A stretch of DNA of 64,000 nucleotides from Dicaeum eximium (lineage: Eukaryota; Chordata; Aves; Passeriformes; Dicaeidae). Under the pieces are notes generated by a model. It saw only the letters and a program-made list of their open reading frames with translations, was not told where the DNA came from and made no database searches. Location of the stretch: positions 1,306,431 to 1,370,430 of the forward strand of contig VWZP01007456.1 of the NCBI GenBank assembly GCA_013396995.1. The letters run 5' to 3'. Below are positions 51,001 to 61,761 of this stretch, one piece after another (position 1 is the first letter of the stretch; every line of letters starts with the position of its first letter). A program made the position numbers and the translations under genes.

Positions 51001-54000
51001 GTGCAAATCACAGCCATTCAGATGAGTTATCCTACTGCTTTATTTTAAGAAAAAAATTCAAAAATTTTGAATGGGACTAAATAAAAATGCAAATGAGTGT
51101 AGTTATCAGAGTCGGTTCAATGAGGTATTTCAAGCTGGATGAGAAGTCAGCAAGCAGTGGTTTTCATGGATCAGTGATCCAAAGGATACAGCCAAGTGAC
51201 ACTGTGAGTTTTTAATCAAGAGCTCCTGCTGCAGTTTGGGTGTGTGTCTGTTAGGGATTCAGGTGAGTACAGTTTCTAAATGGATCTCCTAGTCAGATGC
51301 TCTGGTTTGCATCAGGAAGGCAATCTCAGAGAGCACAGGCTTTGTTCCTTTGGGATGAAAATGAGCTGGAAGATGCCCTCCAGAAGCACAACTAATGCAT
51401 TCTAGGCCTAGGTGAGTATTCAACCCATAGGATAAGACCAGAACCAGTCCAAAGCAAAATATCTGTGACATACAGCAGCATATCAGGTCCTCAGCACTGA
51501 GTGTTTTCCTCTATATGTTGGTGTCTGCAGTGGGTACTGCACTGCTTGCTAAGGCAGGTGTAGATTCCACTGTAAGCTGCAGCTTCCTGCACTTTCATAG
51601 AGTTTGATCTTTGTGCATGACAGCTGAATGTGGCCCAAGTTAATCAGAGTAGAACAGAGGCATATTGAGACAAATTAATCCCTGGGTAAATCCATTAATC
51701 TGGCTTGCAGGCTGTTTAGGAGGTGCCATGGCTATGTCCTGAGGCTGTGGTTTGGGTACAGAGAGTTCTAGTTCCAGCAGCTGAGTATTTGCTAAAACTT
51801 CCCCTGTAAGTTCTACTCACCTTTGAAGATTTCCTTTGTGTGTTTCTTCCTCCTGAATGAAAACAGAAACAAGCAGGATAAGTTATTTCTAAAGATGTTG
51901 GTGGCATTAGCTTATGGGTATTTTGTCATTCATTTCCTATTAGTTGCACCAGATATTTTTGTCTCTAAAAAGTGTCTGATTTTCTCTCTTATATAGGTTC
52001 TTTAAGTGCCAGTGGGAATATTCTTCACTTTGTACATAGGCAGGAGAGTGGGCAATCCCATCAGGATAACACACTGCACAGGTAAAGCCTGCATGCCAAA
52101 TCTACAACAGCTTTGAATTTTATATTCCCATGCAATCACAAATAGATGTAGGCCAAAAAAGGCTTTTTCTCCACAATATATTGTTTCAGACTATATATTT
52201 TTGAGTGATAATTTTTCTGTGGAGGAAATCTACTTTATGCTAGAGGCCTGGCTGTGCTGAAATAAAAGAGAAACTGAGTTTCTTTGACATAATATTTCAT
52301 TATACATTTTCTAGGAACCAACAAGCGGCACCAGTTGAAATTCCTTAAGCTTGATACATTAAATGTGTGGGAAGACTTGCTTGTTTCATAGACAGAATAC
52401 CTACAGCTTGCTAACAGCATTAAGATGTTTTTATGGCAGTTATTTCCCTGTGACAATCCCCATAATGAGTTGGGGTTTTAAATAGCTACTTCTGAAGCAT
52501 TTGCTCTACAGTTTTCCTAACTGTTTACTTATATTTCTAGTAAAGTACAGGGAATGCAAAATAGGATTGGGGGGAAAAAAAACCCCATTGGTACTGTACG
52601 TATTTTATTTGACCTCATGAAATCAAGAACAGTACCAAATGTGAATTTCAAATTGGGACTGTTTAAAACCAGCACTGCTTAACTCAGCAAATACCTTTCT
52701 GGTATTTATCCTGGGTCAGGGAAAAAAAAAAAGTAGTAAACTGATCCTCCTTGCATTCACTGTGGTACAATTCTGGAATAACATCGGTGGCTTCAGTAGA
52801 GTTACTGCAGAGCAAATCTGACCTAACTGCACGCATAATCAGGGTGAAGACTGGATTGACTTCTGCTGCAGTTAGTACCAAAAAGAAAATATAGTGGAAG
52901 GTAGAGTCAGCAAACTGCAGTTGCCTCTGTGCATCCTCAGTTAAACTACTCATTAAACTCCAATCAGTCTCGCTTCAGCAAACCCTCTGAGGGAAAATTA
53001 CTGTTCCCAGGTTTCCCTAAAACATGTTTTGAAGGAAAGAAGCTATGCAAATATCACCAAGGACAAATTTTGCTGCCCACCCTTTTGTTAATGGTGGTAA
53101 TATCTGAAAAACCGAAAAGGGAAGAGAGATTTTCTCTGAAAATCAGACTGAATTTGAAAGAATGGGAACAGCAATCAAAATCAGGCACAGAACTTAGTTC
53201 CCTGGTAGTGTTACCAACATTCTTCGCTGTGCACTTGGACATGTATGAAACAAAGGCTAAGAAATAATCAATATGGGATCCCACACTGCTAGCAATACCC
53301 TTGTGCCACCAAGGGAAGAAAATGTAACTGGAATACATAGCTACCTACAGCTATGTAAAAAGGACAGTCACACTTCTTGCCTCTGTTAATCTTTTTTTCT
53401 CTTCCTCTCAAAGAACTTGATTTCTTAATCCTTTAGTTCTGTACCAGCATTTGGGGACAGGGACACTTGGTGTCATTCAGAAACCATGTAAACAAACTGT
53501 GAAGACCCGGCACTGATGAAAATAAGCCTGCCATGGTGAAGGACATAGACTTCATTCACCTTTTCCTCCTGTCATCTCTTAGCACTGTTTTATATCTTTA
53601 TAGCTTTATGGTATGACTTCAGGGTAGGTACTTTGCTGATTAATAACTTTATTTTTTAACATCTCACTTACTTATGCTGATCTGTTTAGAAGGCAAGCAT
53701 GGCAGAACAATCAGAAGTGCCTCTCTACAGCTCTTACTACTTTACTAACAAAGTAACTAATTTTCTTCATAAATATGTACCTACTTACAATTGGAAAAGA
53801 TTTAAGACCTTCTAAGCCAGTATGTTGTGTCAAATATAGTTCTCATACATAACATGAATGGCCACAAGATGAAGTAATCTTTGGGACCTTCAGGCTGGCT
53901 CCCAGTTTCTCAGGTGACTAACACTGGTCTAATCAGCTTATAAGAAGAAATGAAAACTTGTCCATACCAAATTCACTACTGGGTAACTGTAAGCAATGCC

Positions 54001-57000
54001 TCTGACACAATATCTCACTTCCTACAGCAGGGAAGCTGCACTGATTCTGACAGAAGAGATAACATGACAGCATGCTAAAATGAGAAGAGCTCATACTTCT
54101 GGTAGTCCAGTCAAGAACTTCTCCCGCTCCAGCTGCCGAGAGCGATGCTCTTCGGGCTCCTCGGGGGAGTCGAGAGACAGCGACTCCAGGAAGAGGTTTT
54201 CCGTGGCGCTGCAGCGGTCGCTCTCCTTCAGCTTGGACAGCGACCGCTCGTCAAACTGGATGGTGTCGGAATCAGAGTAGGACCTGGAGCCCATGGAACG
54301 AGGCACGCGGAGCGGCCCCTGGGGCGCGAACGGCCGGCGGCTGCTCTCGCTCTGGTCACACACCAAACCACCCCCTCTCCGCGGGCTCGCTTCTTTCTGC
54401 AGCTGGAGACAAGGCACATTAAAGGAACAGCAATTACTTCTGCAGTGTGTGGCATTTGGCAGAACTCATCCTTCCCCAGGAGCAAGGCACCCATGCCCTG
54501 GGGATTACAGCCCTGCCCCAGGGATGCATCTCCAAGGGACACTGGCCTTGCTCTACTGGTCGTTCCACAAAGGGAGTTTTCTCCAGAACTTTAATGCTAT
54601 TACTCATGGGATTTTGAGTGACTAAATGTGTATATGTACAGATTTGCTTATTTACATGTGTATGTATACATATATACACACTGAGTGTATATATATATGT
54701 ATGTATATATACACAAAATAATGCATCTGTCTGTAATCTGGTTTTTAAAGAAACAAATCAACACAGACTGTTATTTAAAAGCAATCTTAATAGCAGTACA
54801 AGTAGAAGCTGATGGAAGAGGGAGCGAATCGCCTTCTCATCAAAACAAACAAATTTTTCTTCAGGTCAGCAACACTAAGATTGCACTTTTATGTATATCA
54901 CTTGTTTCCAGAGGTGGAAAATTATGCTTAACAAAAACCAAAAGCTTTGTTTTATAATGGCCTAGCCTGAATGTATGGCTGGGAAGTTGAGTATTTGTAC
55001 AGAACAGCATTGTCAAAGCGATGAATTAGGCATGTAGAACATGTTCAAAGAAAATGTGTATTTATAGAAGGGGCACCAAAGCCATTAACTCTGCAGTTCT
55101 CAAAAACTGGTGAAGAGAGGGCGAGCTATTAGTGAAATTGCCAATATTAAAATTAGATTATGTGATCAACTTCTCTTTTAACTGTAAATACAACGGTATG
55201 GATGAAGTAAGTGATAATTTCAAACATGATAAATGACCGCAGGACTCTGATAAGAACTCTGATATTTTGCTAGAGCAGCATGTTAAGATTAGTGACAACA
55301 AACTGAAAATGCAAGTCATTCACTAGGGCCCTGGAAACTGAGAACCTACAAAACATATTCATCCTGCTGCTTGTGTTCGGAAAAATAAACAGACATTGTA
55401 TTGCTTAATGTAGACCAAACCATTTTAGGTCTCAAATGATTAAATTTACACTTGAGCTGAAAACAGTGAGATTTTTTTTCTTGATTCAGGTCTACAAAAA
55501 GGGAAATGCATCTTCAGTGTTTTGCTCATGATAAACAAAATCTGAAATAGTTTTATTAAAGAGGGGTGTCCTATAAAGGTAGGGGCTGGAAGGTGTATAC
55601 CAAGAGATCCTGGAGGCCATTCCTGAGCATATGGGCAAGATTCAAAGGAAGGAGAAATGGCAATTACATGCTTTCTTTATAGATAGCTCCAATTGCAAGC
55701 CCTTCAGAGTTTTAGGGATCCTATAAGGACAGTGTTCTGGAAACCTTTCTGAGAGAACAGTACCAATACTGCCTTACTCTATGAACCTCAGAGAGCTGAC
55801 AGGAGAATTAAAGTGACAAATAGTGCCCTAACTTTTTAAGAATGACTTTAATTTTTAAGAATAACTTTGAGTCCCCATGTGTTTATACCTTTAAATACAC
55901 AACTTTTCATACAGGTGGTCTTGTGGGTTTAAATATTTGTCAGTGTGCTCTGTGCACAACTAGCTTTAGGACCATAGGGGAGGGAGATTATCTAAGGGAA
56001 AATGAAGTGACAGAGTACTTAAAAAGAAAAAACAACAACTGTGAGCTCTGAAGAAAGTAGGTCATCATGTTTTTTCTATGCGAGCAGTATTCCCTTCACC
56101 ATCCAGGGTAAAGTATTTTATATCTTTTATACATTGGTGTGACTCCCCCTTATCAGACATGTATTATTCAGGAGCTGTGTGAAAGCAGACTGGCATAAAG
56201 CATTAGAATGAAATGTGGCACACACTTCTGCTATCTCTTAGACTTTGTTTCAAACAAACACAGTGGTGTAGTCTCCTCATCCTCTGTGTATTTCCATACA
56301 TGGAATACACACACCAAAACCCTGGGGAGTAGGACTTCAGAGATGTACTAATTGTTTCCATATAAAGCAGGGCATGACTGCAATCTGAGAGGATATTCAA
56401 CTAAAAGCTTGCAAATATTTGGAAGCTTCCTGTCACACAGGGAAATGTTTGATTATAAGCAAGATGGAGTTATGAAGTTTTGTAGGCAGGTAGCCAAGAT
56501 TCCAAATGCTATTTCTGGTCATCTAGTCCTCTGCAATTAGCTTGATATAATATTTTTTATTTCCCCTATTCACTGTCAATTCTGTATACAACTCTGTTGG
56601 CACAGTAAATACATAGTTAAAGCCTAGAGGTTTCAGAAACATAACAAAAGGAATCAGTTCCAGCACTAGCTAAGAGCTATTTTGTAGGCTCTCCCAAGAT
56701 GACACCAAGAGGTTATGTCAGGTTTTAAGAGAATTAAAAACTAGATAACATTAACAGAGATTTCTCAGTGGCTTCCTTCAAAGTGCCCCATTCCCAGGGA
56801 ATGGAAAAAGCAGACTTTAACCAGGTTAAGCCCCTCAAGCTATTGAGGATATACCTAAAACCCCACCATTTATAAGGACAGGAAAATAAACATCCAAAGA
56901 AGTACCAGTGATTCTTCAAAGAAAATTTTCTGTCTACATCCTTAGTATATTGGAAAATTTTCTGAGGGTTATTTAATTCCCACTGTGCACAAAGAATCCA

Positions 57001-60000
57001 TAGGAGGTAGTTTGGCCACTACAACCCAACAGTTAGAAACCAGCCCAGTCAAGCCATAGAGAACCAACTAAGCACCTTCTGCCACCGAATCCTGCAAAGC
57101 AGGAACTTTGCATGATGAGTTTTGCTATAAGGCTCACAGGCTCTGATGGTTTAATCTTAGGAGATGCACTGCTGTGTTCCATTATAAGGGGTAGCTCAAA
57201 AAGCTGCACGAAGTGCACCTCAGATATATAGGAGATTAAAAAATTCAGAATATAGTTTGTTGATATTTTGAAATTTAGAAGCTCAAAAATCACATTTCTT
57301 GGTCTATAAAACCTTCATGTTTGGCACTGCCCACTCAGACTTACACTTTAAGGATTGATTTTAGAAATACCCACATGAGCATGGGATTTTCCTAAGTGCT
57401 TCTCTGTGGGTTTAACAGCCACAGCTCAAACCAAGGTTTAGTCTTGTACTCATAATATTTCCAGCCTAATGTCTTATCTTTAACTTCTTGTTGCAGCCCT
57501 GACATGGAAGATGAGACCCAGACAATGAATCCTTTTCAAAAAATGGTCATGAAGTTACACTAGGCTTCCATTGATTTAAACCTGTGAGGCCACTCTGTGC
57601 TTTGCTCAAGTAAAATGCTCCCTAAAGACCATGCACAAGTCTGGTGTGGTTTCATTTCTGATGTCCTAAGGACAGAATGTATTCAGTTAGTTGGGGATCT
57701 ACAACTTCAGTTGTTTCTCCTGCTGTTCCTGGAATGCATGACTCAGAGCCGAATAATGTTCAGCCAAAAACAGTTTTAACTCCCCCTTATAAAACTTCAT
57801 TTTTTGTGTAGCTTCCAGGCTGATAATAAATTCATTAGGTATTATTTGTCTCTAATACTAAGCAGGTGAAAATACAGATAGGCATGAAAACAAGGGGGTA
57901 GGTATGCATTTCCCAGATTTGCAAATGATGACAGAGGTTTGCACAAAATTCACGTGACCAATATTTTTCTGAATATTTAGTACTGTGAATATTTAGACTG
58001 ATAACTGTGTCTGTTATCAGTCAGGGTTCTTCATGTTAAACCCTGTGTTCCTTTGCCAGAGAAAAAGAATCCAGTTGAGACTGAATAGCTGCAGCAGCTG
58101 CATCTTTCGTGGCTAATTCACAGATGAACATGGCTTCTCTTTCTTTGGTACACAACAAGCTGTGTACCAAACCTTGAATAACTCTGGGTTGAGTGCTTTA
58201 GCACAGAGATGCACTAAAGCTTTCAAACAGAATGTGACCATGCTTGCCCAGGATAATTGAAATGAGGAAATGACCTCTAACCTAGAGCTGATTTCTCATA
58301 AGTGGTCTTCTATAGGGATTATGAGCATTTTCCTTTTACCCCCTTGTGTATATAAATTGTTTCGTAACATGAGAAACATTGATGTAGCCAAGGAAGCAAA
58401 ATCATTCCTGTGCTACTTCTTAATGTCCCTTGAGCTTGGCCTGCATTTAGTAATGGTGCAATGGCCTCATTCTTTCAGACAGACATGCTCACCCAGGATG
58501 ACTCCTTACCTGACGGCTCCTTACCTGCTCTATCCGCCTGAGCAGCTCCTTCTTTTGACGGTCCCATTCTCGCCGGTCCCTATCAAGCCTGTCCAAGAGC
58601 TCCACCTTTTCCCGGTTCCAGTTCTTCTCACTGTGCTGGATTTGCCAGCGGAGGTCCATCACCACGCTGTGGCTGTCAGCCAGAAGCTTCTTGTGCTCTT
58701 CTCTTTCCCTTTTAAAAGCTCCTTTTGCATCCGAACCGAGACCTGTTTCTCCAGAGGTGTTCTCACTCTTCCCTTCCAGCTGGCATTAAAGTCAAATGTT
58801 ACTAGGATGTTAAACTTCCTGCAATAAAAACCTTTGCCTGACAACAGATTAAAGACCTAACTTTACAAAGATAATGGCAGAATAATAGCAATTCTTACAT
58901 CTTAGGATCTCAATAAATGATCAAATATGTTCCGTGTAGAAAAAGTTCTAAAATCAAGACAGTGAAAACTACAGAGAATAACTTCTCAAGCTCTACCAGT
59001 TCATGCTCTTAAGGTACCAGTTACAATCTTTCTGCTGGGAATATAGGTACCAGTAATGAAGGAAACATGGAGATAAACTCCAACCTCATCATTATCTCTG
59101 AGATAATTTCCAAGACAATGTCCTCAGCTCCTGCTCTGCTTTTGTGCTCTCACTCAGTGCACCTGAAACCTAAGGAAAGTGAGTTAATCTTCTGAAGAGA
59201 CTTATCCCACAATAACTCTCAGCAGTGGAGTTGAACCTTCTGCTTCCAGCATGGTACACTCTGAGGTCAGAATGGTTGTACAAGACTGTGTTCAGATGGA
59301 TCCTGAAAAACCTCCCAGGTGCAGAGATTACACAACCTCTCTGGTCAAGCTGGGCCAACGCTGCACTGTTGTCAGAGGGAAAAAGTGCTCAATTGTTTTG
59401 AGTAAGTTCAAGCGAGTGAAGAATTTATCCTTGGAACCTGACCTTCTGTTGACAGCTCAGTAGGTGCGTGTGTGACTCAGAATGGGATACATCTCCATCC
59501 CCTGGCTCTGCAGGTGAAATGGAGTGAAAAGCAGCGAAAGCTCATTTCCCCTCTGGAGTTAACACTGTCCTCAAAAATGAGAGGCAGCAGGTCTGCTGGG
59601 AAGCATATTCCTCCAGCAAGAGAGAAGGACAACACCTTTACCTTGCCCTATGTGGAAAATAAGCCCAAACTTTCTGAGCAAAGAAATTTCAGACTGGATT
59701 CAGGAATGATGCTTACTAGTCTCTGGAGCAGCCTCCCTAAAAAATTGACTGAGAGATTATTGCTTGAGTTACCTAAATTGTACTGAGCTGCAGAGAGCAT
59801 CCTGTTACAGTCACTTGCAGTGACAGGGAAATCTTCAAAACACCGGCATCTCCTACCACTAATTTTCAGAGTCCAGTTGTTTTCTTTCAAATGACCAACC
59901 AACCAACCAACCAACCAACCAACCAACCAAAAAAATCAATTTTGAAAGAGCAGCATCCTATTTTAACAAAGTTGACGTGATATCATCTTTCTCAAACCTG

Positions 60001-61761
60001 TATACCACATGATATGAGATTACCATACCATACCATACCATACCATACCATACCATACCATACCATACCATACCATACCATACCATACCATACCATACCA
60101 TACCATGATATTCCTCCCAGGCATCCTGAAACTGGACCATTGGTCAGAATCCTAGTGAGGGACTCCCATATCCTTAATGGGCCCCATGTCCTCAATGCAA
60201 GTTCTCAAAACATACCCAAGGTTTGGCCCTAACTCCCTAACAAGTAACACCCATTGCCCAGTAACTACCAAATGTTATATATTATTTCTAGCAGAGCAGT
60301 GGTAGTAGCAAAGAGCCTGGTAAAAGCTCCAGAAGGAAGGGTGGAAACCCCTGAGCAGGAGTGGCAGCACCGCCCTGGTGCCAAATGCCAGTCGAAGTGG
60401 CAGCCTGGGAGTTTATTGCCCATGCAAAGGCAAAGCAGGAAAGCTGGGCAGTTCTTTGGTCAGACTTTCTCTAGGTTTCCTTCTTTGTTGCCATCTTGAG
60501 CTTTAAGTAAGTCTGTCACCAAGACATTTTAGAAGGAGCGAAAACAGGAGCTGATTTTGTTTCCCTTTTCAAGTGATACACAGTTCAGAAATGCCTGTGC
60601 ACTAAGAAGCAGTGGAACTAAGAATTTTAATCTTTTGGGAGAAGACTCTGCTAAAAATGAAAGCTGCCTCCTTCATTCTGGGAAAGCAACCCACAGTACC
60701 TGGGCAGGAAAAGCAGTGCTCACATCTCAGCTCTGTGTGTCACAGTGAGCCTCTAAAATTTAGTAAATCCTTCTAAATGCACCACCCTTCCAACAGTGAA
60801 TATTTTTATTATATTTTCCTTCTGAAGAGGAGCTCTATGATTTTTCTCAAGATCTGAATGTACTAATTCTCCCACTCCTTCCCTCTTCAATGTGTAAAAT
60901 AAGAGCTTTTATGCCATCAGCTTTGGAAATAAATTCTTGTGGGTTTTTTCCTGATTTGTTTTCATGCTGCTTCAGAAACAGTACATCTTCTGTGAACTGC
61001 CATACATGACACTGAAGCACCTGGCACCAGGTTTTATACAAATACTTCCAACAGTATCCCATGGCAGGTAGCGAGGGCTCTCTCTTCATTGGGGTGCCAT
61101 CTATCACTAACTGGTAGCTTTGAATGGCTGGTTTAATATCAGTATATTGATCTATCACTTCAGTGTTGTTGAATCACTCTTTTCCTTGCCATAAATCAAA
61201 TACTGCAGTTGTTACATACCAAGGCACAATGATGAACTAATTGTGAGCATGCCAACCTCAAGACATTTTTCTCTCCAATAAATACAGACAGCTGCATGGC
61301 TCATCACCACAGCTGACACATTACCACCCAACTCTGCTGAGAAAACACAGCAAGAGGGTCAGTTCCTTTGTTCTCACCCATGTCATGCAGTGCCCACTGC
61401 ATGGGGCCTTGCACTGGGACAACTGGAAATCCAAGAGGCAACTCAAGCAGCAAAGCTTTGATCAGGCTTCAGGGGAGGGCTTTCAGACACAAGGATAAAA
61501 TGAATGAACAAAGTCCCTTTTAAGTTCATCATAGATTTCCTGCTTCTTTAAGCACCTCAGTTATTTACAGGTGCTGGGCTTAGGCAACATTACCTGTTGG
61601 AGGCGACACCTCAGTTCAGTGGTTTCCACCTCCCAGGCTGCCTTGTGCAGGGCATACTGCTGCTGGAGCCCCTGGCGCTCCCGCTCCTCGTCCCGCAGCT
61701 CCGAGCGGAAGTCATCCAGCAAACCCTTCAGAGCGTTCAGGAGCTTCCGGTTTTCACTTGC
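41836..61761 (-). CDS. MTCL2: MTCL2/SOGA1, C-terminal 841 residues (six exons; 5' part outside window)
   Basis: The coding sequence joins 61594-61761, 58525-58779, 54097-54402, 51821-51852, 48657-50211 and 41836-42045, read right to left. This makes 2526 nt, or 841 codons plus TGA, and every junction keeps frame. The product matches the C-terminal half of human SOGA1/MTCL2 as I remember it. Shared landmarks are LLDDFRSELRDEE, SEFQRLMDISPFLPEK, PPLSPDDLKYIEEFNK, SSLFNIIDHSP and RPERPANRRPPSRWA. The full human protein is about 1660 residues from memory, so roughly half is present. Family knowledge: MTCL2 is a coiled-coil protein that crosslinks microtubules at the Golgi and supports Golgi-ribbon integrity. 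The older SOGA name comes from suppression of glucose-regulated autophagy in liver cells. The paralogues are MTCL1 and SOGA3/MTCL3. No promoter or start codon is in view, because the first visible exon begins in phase 0 directly after an acceptor site. Confidence 0.95.
42792..42833 (+). repeat. 14-bp tandem repeat, three perfect copies
   Basis: TAATATTCAGGGAC is repeated three times head to tail in the last MTCL2 intron. Perfect identity suggests a recent duplication. Confidence 0.95.
44412..44443 (+). repeat. (TATGTC)n short array
   Basis: CTATGTCTATATGTCTATG then TCTATGTCTATA, about five imperfect hexamer units. Confidence 0.85.
44720..44748 (+). repeat. A-rich run with one ambiguous base
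   Basis: Fifteen or more A residues, an N at 44736, then AAGAAATAAAAG. The N marks an unresolved homopolymer in the assembly. A second N is at 16974, in a GAA-rich stretch. Confidence 0.9.
47645..48016 (-). other. Candidate alternative last exon inside the MTCL2 intron
   Basis: The minus strand reads CTTGCTGGTATTTTGTCATC then AACAG|TGTAGCAGT, a plausible acceptor with a pyrimidine-rich stretch. From there a frame stays open for 123 codons to a stop at 47645-47647. The acceptor is phase 0, the phase in which exon E ends, so it could replace exon F. The first 60 or so residues look protein-like (QSQVQQQSTKKEG, SFQLPVFKPPVSGEPLRALE). The remainder is Cys/Pro/Val-rich and less convincing. An internal donor-like AAG|GTATAA at 47932/47931 would make an 85-nt exon that shifts frame into exon F. 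The nearest downstream AATAAA on this strand is near 47.24 kb. It could equally be a chance open frame. Confidence 0.3.
48657..50211 (-). CDS. MTCL2: MTCL2 exon E: large exon, disordered C-terminal region
   Basis: This exon of 1555 nt is open throughout. The acceptor is GTTCCTCCCTCCAG|GGCAATG and the donor ATAGAG|GTAATG. Its first base completes the Arg codon from the micro-exon and it ends in phase 0 after GSIE. In order it carries SEFQRLMDISPFLPEK and PPLSPDDLKYIEEFNKNWDY, SSWYLTTSVTMTTNTMTSPE, FASPLHSLEMSKNMSDDMKE, a TQT-rich stretch at 49374-49448, a basic block ([20 protein letters not shown]), SSLFNIIDHSP, SR-type repeats (RSGSRSRSAEPRP, RGRSPSP) and a terminal helix (ENAARILNKKLLEHALKEE). 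It is Ser/Thr/Pro-rich with many SP/TP sites. MTCL-family C-terminal regions bind microtubules, so the basic blocks are candidates (inference). An in-frame read past the donor stops at 48606 and is probably intron. Confidence 0.95.
50212..51820 (-). other. MTCL2 intron between exons D and E
   Basis: This 1.6-kb intron starts with a consensus GTGAGT donor and ends at a pyrimidine-rich acceptor. It contains one truncated CR1 copy (50337-50575) immediately upstream of the exon E acceptor region. Nothing else was recognised. Confidence 0.85.
50337..50575 (-). mobile_element. CR1 LINE fragment in MTCL2 intron
   Basis: The sequence begins ATTGAATCATAGACTGTCCT then GAGTTGGAAGGGACCCACAA, and continues through CACTTCCCTGGGGAGCCTGT. 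It is an antisense CR1 tail of about 240 bp, in the same transcriptional orientation as MTCL2. Its right end lies in an intron, about 125 bp upstream (in transcript terms) of the exon E acceptor. Confidence 0.9.
51821..51852 (-). CDS. MTCL2: MTCL2 exon D: 32-nt micro-exon
   Basis: The minus strand reads TGTTTTCATTCAG|GAGGAAG...TCTTCAAAG|GTGAGTAG, which gives a strong acceptor and a strong donor 32 nt apart. It encodes EEETHKGNLQ plus two bases of an Arg codon that the next exon completes (AG|G). Without it, exon C (ending phase 0) cannot join the large exon, whose first base is the third position of a codon. With it, the junction reads GNLQRAMSVSSMSEFQ, close to the GNLQRAVSVSSMSEFQ I remember from human SOGA1. 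Phase, splice sites and protein match all agree, so the call is firm despite the small size. Confidence 0.9.
51853..54096 (-). other. MTCL2 intron between exons C and D
   Basis: The intron is 2.2 kb and AT-rich. Open frames at 52929-53267 (plus) and 52684-52953 (minus) show no recognisable domain or splice context. No repeat of note was seen. Confidence 0.85.
54097..54402 (-). CDS. MTCL2: MTCL2 exon C: Ser/Arg-rich linker after the coiled coil
   Basis: This exon of 306 nt encodes 102 residues, phase 0 at both ends. The acceptor is CTTGTCTCCAG|CTG and the donor CCAGAA|GTATGA. It starts LQKEASPRRGGG, finishing the coiled coil left by exon B, and then becomes disordered: RPFAPQGPLRVPRSMGSRS, SYSDSDTIQFDERSLSKLK, ESDRCSATENLFLESLSLD, ending EFLTGLPE-like (KFLTGLPE). 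The GSRSYSDSDTIQ-DERSLS segment is a conserved family landmark. The exon is much more GC- and CpG-rich than the flanking introns, as expected for a conserved coding exon in this AT-rich region. The donor has AA rather than AG before GT but a good downstream match. Joining to the micro-exon keeps frame. Confidence 0.92.
54403..58524 (-). other. MTCL2 intron between exons B and C
   Basis: The intron is 4.1 kb. It holds a (TA/TGTA)-rich microsatellite at 54654-54715. The rest is AT-rich single-copy-looking DNA with only short, unconvincing open frames. Confidence 0.85.
54654..54715 (+). repeat. (TA)n/(TGTA)n microsatellite
   Basis: Alternating purine-pyrimidine run (ACATGTGTATGTATACATAT, then TGTATATATATATGTATG) in an MTCL2 intron. 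Confidence 0.85.
58525..58779 (-). CDS. MTCL2: MTCL2 exon B: second half of the SOGA coiled coil
   Basis: This exon of 255 nt encodes 85 residues, phase 0 at both ends. The acceptor is TTTAATGCCAG|CTG and the donor ATAGAGCAG|GTAAGG. The peptide begins LEGKSENTSGETG, continues through FKREREEHKKLLADSHS and MDLRWQIQHSEKNWNREKVE, and ends KKELLRRIEQ. It is a continuous charged coiled coil. The MDLRWQ...EKNWNREKVELLD block resembles the start of KIAA0408 (the SOGA3-locus paralogue) as I remember it, which supports the family call. The exon has no long ATG-initiated frame of its own, so simple ORF listing misses it. The longest open frame here lies on the opposite strand and is an antisense shadow. 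Confidence 0.93.
59894..59930 (+). repeat. (CCAA)n microsatellite
   Basis: About nine copies of ACCA/CCAA followed by an A-run, roughly 90 bp from the (TACCA)n array. Confidence 0.95.
60021..60106 (+). repeat. (TACCA)n microsatellite, 17 perfect copies
   Basis: TACCA is repeated 17 times without interruption and followed by one T, in an MTCL2 intron. Transcribed from the gene it reads (TGGTA)n. It makes spurious open frames with a GMVWY repeat on the minus strand and TIPYH on the plus strand. Confidence 0.98.
61594..61761 (-). CDS. MTCL2: MTCL2 exon A: start of the C-terminal SOGA coiled coil
   Basis: This exon of 168 nt encodes 56 residues, from ASENRKLLNALKG to ELRCRLQQ. The acceptor is TTGTTGTGTCAG|GCA and the donor CAACAG|GTAATG, both phase 0. 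The sequence is a heptad-rich, highly charged coiled coil (LLDDFRSELRDEERERQ, then LQQQYALHKAAWEVE) typical of the SOGA domain shared by MTCL1, MTCL2 and SOGA3. It is the most 5' exon found here. I saw no further exon with plausible splice sites and coiled-coil content between 61762 and 64000, so the preceding exon should lie outside the window. Confidence 0.93.

Larger units (their letters stand above)
58780..61593 (-). other. MTCL2 intron between exons A and B
   Basis: The intron is 2.8 kb. It contains two microsatellites close together, (CCAA)n at 59894-59930 and (TACCA)17 at 60021-60106. A minus-strand open stretch at about 60847-61173 encodes roughly 108 residues of unknown character. 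Confidence 0.85.

Noticed and set aside
54145..54594. 149-codon plus-strand open frame
   Set aside because: Antisense shadow of exon C.
58270..58827. 185-codon plus-strand open frame
   Set aside because: It runs antisense across MTCL2 exon B and is open because of the codon composition of that exon. The minus-strand reading has splice sites and a family match.
59690..59770. CR1-like phrase (CTGGAGCAGCCTCCCT)
   Set aside because: Too short and diverged to assign to a repeat by eye.
59958..60232. Open frames with GMVWY or TIPYH repeats
   Set aside because: Translations of the (TACCA)n microsatellite.
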